This document shows, piece after piece, positions 63,509 to 64,000 of a stretch of 64,000 bases of DNA. This DNA is from Circinella umbellata (lineage: Eukaryota > Mucoromycota > Mucoromycetes > Mucorales > Lichtheimiaceae): NCBI GenBank assembly GCA_025093555.1, contig JAIWNF010000036.1:372001-436000 (forward strand), read 5' to 3'. The number at the start of each line of letters is the position of its first letter. Position 1 is the first letter of the stretch. The notes under the pieces are model-generated. The model saw only the letters and a program-made list of their open reading frames with translations. It had not been told where the DNA came from and ran no database searches. Both the position numbers and the translations under genes were made by a program.

Positions 63509-64000
63509 CTATATATGAAGAGCATAATTATCATATAGGTCTTTAGGCGTTGAACCTGGATACCGTAGATAAGGTGCTAGAAAGAGGCGCCCTGTTACAG
63601 ACAAGAACATCAAATGACACAAGACGCAAAGAACTCTTGTTAAGCCATGAGGGTACTGCTTTGACCATGTTGCCCAATCACGTATTGAAAGTTGGATCCA
63701 AACAGCAATTCCGTGTAAGGTAAAAAATGCCAAATTTTCAAGTGTCATTTTTCTAAGCATGGATGTAATGATAAGCTCATGAAAGACCCCACTAACAAAA
63801 AAAGCCAAGAACCCCATTACGTTTTTTGTTGAAAAAAAGAACGATGTTCGCCGTTCCTTCTTATCTTCAGCTTTCTTTTTTGTCAACTTTGTATCTTTAT
63901 TGGTAATATCTTCTTTTATACTTCGTACAAATATAATATGATGGAGAAGATTTCGTACCGCTCGATTCCATCGTCGACTATTAGTATATGCCTCACATTG
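63509..64000 (-). CDS. Wax-synthase-like membrane O-acyltransferase, 5' partial
   Basis: The frame is open to the right edge, so 163 C-terminal residues are visible in one exon. The visible part starts QCEAYTNSRRWNRAVRNLLH, resembling the 'W..R.......' segment of wax-synthase-domain proteins. Membrane helices follow: VMGFLAFFVSGVFHELIITS, where the SGxxHEL core holds the presumed catalytic His of MBOAT-type enzymes, then LENLAFFTLHGIAVWIQLS and LTRVLCVLCHLMFLSVTGRLF. A Lys/Glu-rich insert (KLTKKKAEDKKERR) separates the first two. Members transfer acyl groups to alcohols or sterols at the ER. The family is inferred from this short part; the N-terminal half is beyond the window. Confidence 0.65.
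   Translation of the reverse strand, partial: QCEAYTNSRRWNRAVRNLLHHIIFVRSIKEDITNKDTKLTKKKAEDKKERRTSFFFSTKNVMGFLAFFVSGVFHELIITSMLRKMTLENLAFFTLHGIAVWIQLSIRDWATWSKQYPHGLTRVLCVLCHLMFLSVTGRLFLAPYLRYPGSTPKDLYDNYALHI

Overview
The window is nuclear DNA of an early-diverging filamentous fungus, most likely Mucoromycota (Mucorales-like). Reasons: AT-rich intergenic DNA with long A/T runs and dinucleotide tracts, short GT-AG introns (mostly about 50-130 bp, up to 13 exons per gene), and fungus-typical proteins such as an Arp9-like protein, a Boi-type SH3-SAM-PH protein, Golgi GDPase Gda1, Ndc1, two P450s and F-box/LRR proteins. The genus is an inference. All exon borders were joined by hand, using splice motifs, codon phase and protein continuity.

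Left part (1-16 kb): 3' portion of a RasGEF gene (+), a four-EF-hand calmodulin-like gene (-), the 11-exon nuclear-pore/spindle-pole gene ndc1 (-), the Golgi nucleoside diphosphatase gda1 (+) and an aquaglyceroporin (-). Middle (16-36 kb): a SulP sulfate permease with STAS domain (-), a 13-exon P450 (+), V-ATPase proteolipid subunit c (-), a SH3-SAM-PH-CH polarity scaffold (-), a long gene-poor stretch, and a small sulfotransferase-like gene (-) with a decayed relic of itself beside it. Right part (37-64 kb): a frameshifted retroelement-like relic, an Arp9-like actin-related protein (+), an ER J-protein (+), a large DH-domain RhoGEF (-), a CC2D1/Lgd-like UBA-DM14-C2 protein (-), two tandem F-box/LRR paralogues (+) separated by two copies of a GC-rich hairpin repeat, a second P450 (-), and the 3' end of a wax-synthase-like membrane acyltransferase (-).

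The genes are mostly unrelated housekeeping and accessory loci, not a cluster. Shared themes are small-GTPase/polarity signalling (RasGEF, RhoGEF, Boi-like), endomembrane function (Gda1, V-ATPase c, J-protein, CC2D1-like) and membrane transport. No tRNA, rRNA or CRISPR array was recognised. The most unusual structures are the paired GC-rich hairpin elements between the F-box genes, the sulfotransferase relic, the retroelement-like relic, and a palindromic CACGCAA motif cluster upstream of the sulfate permease.
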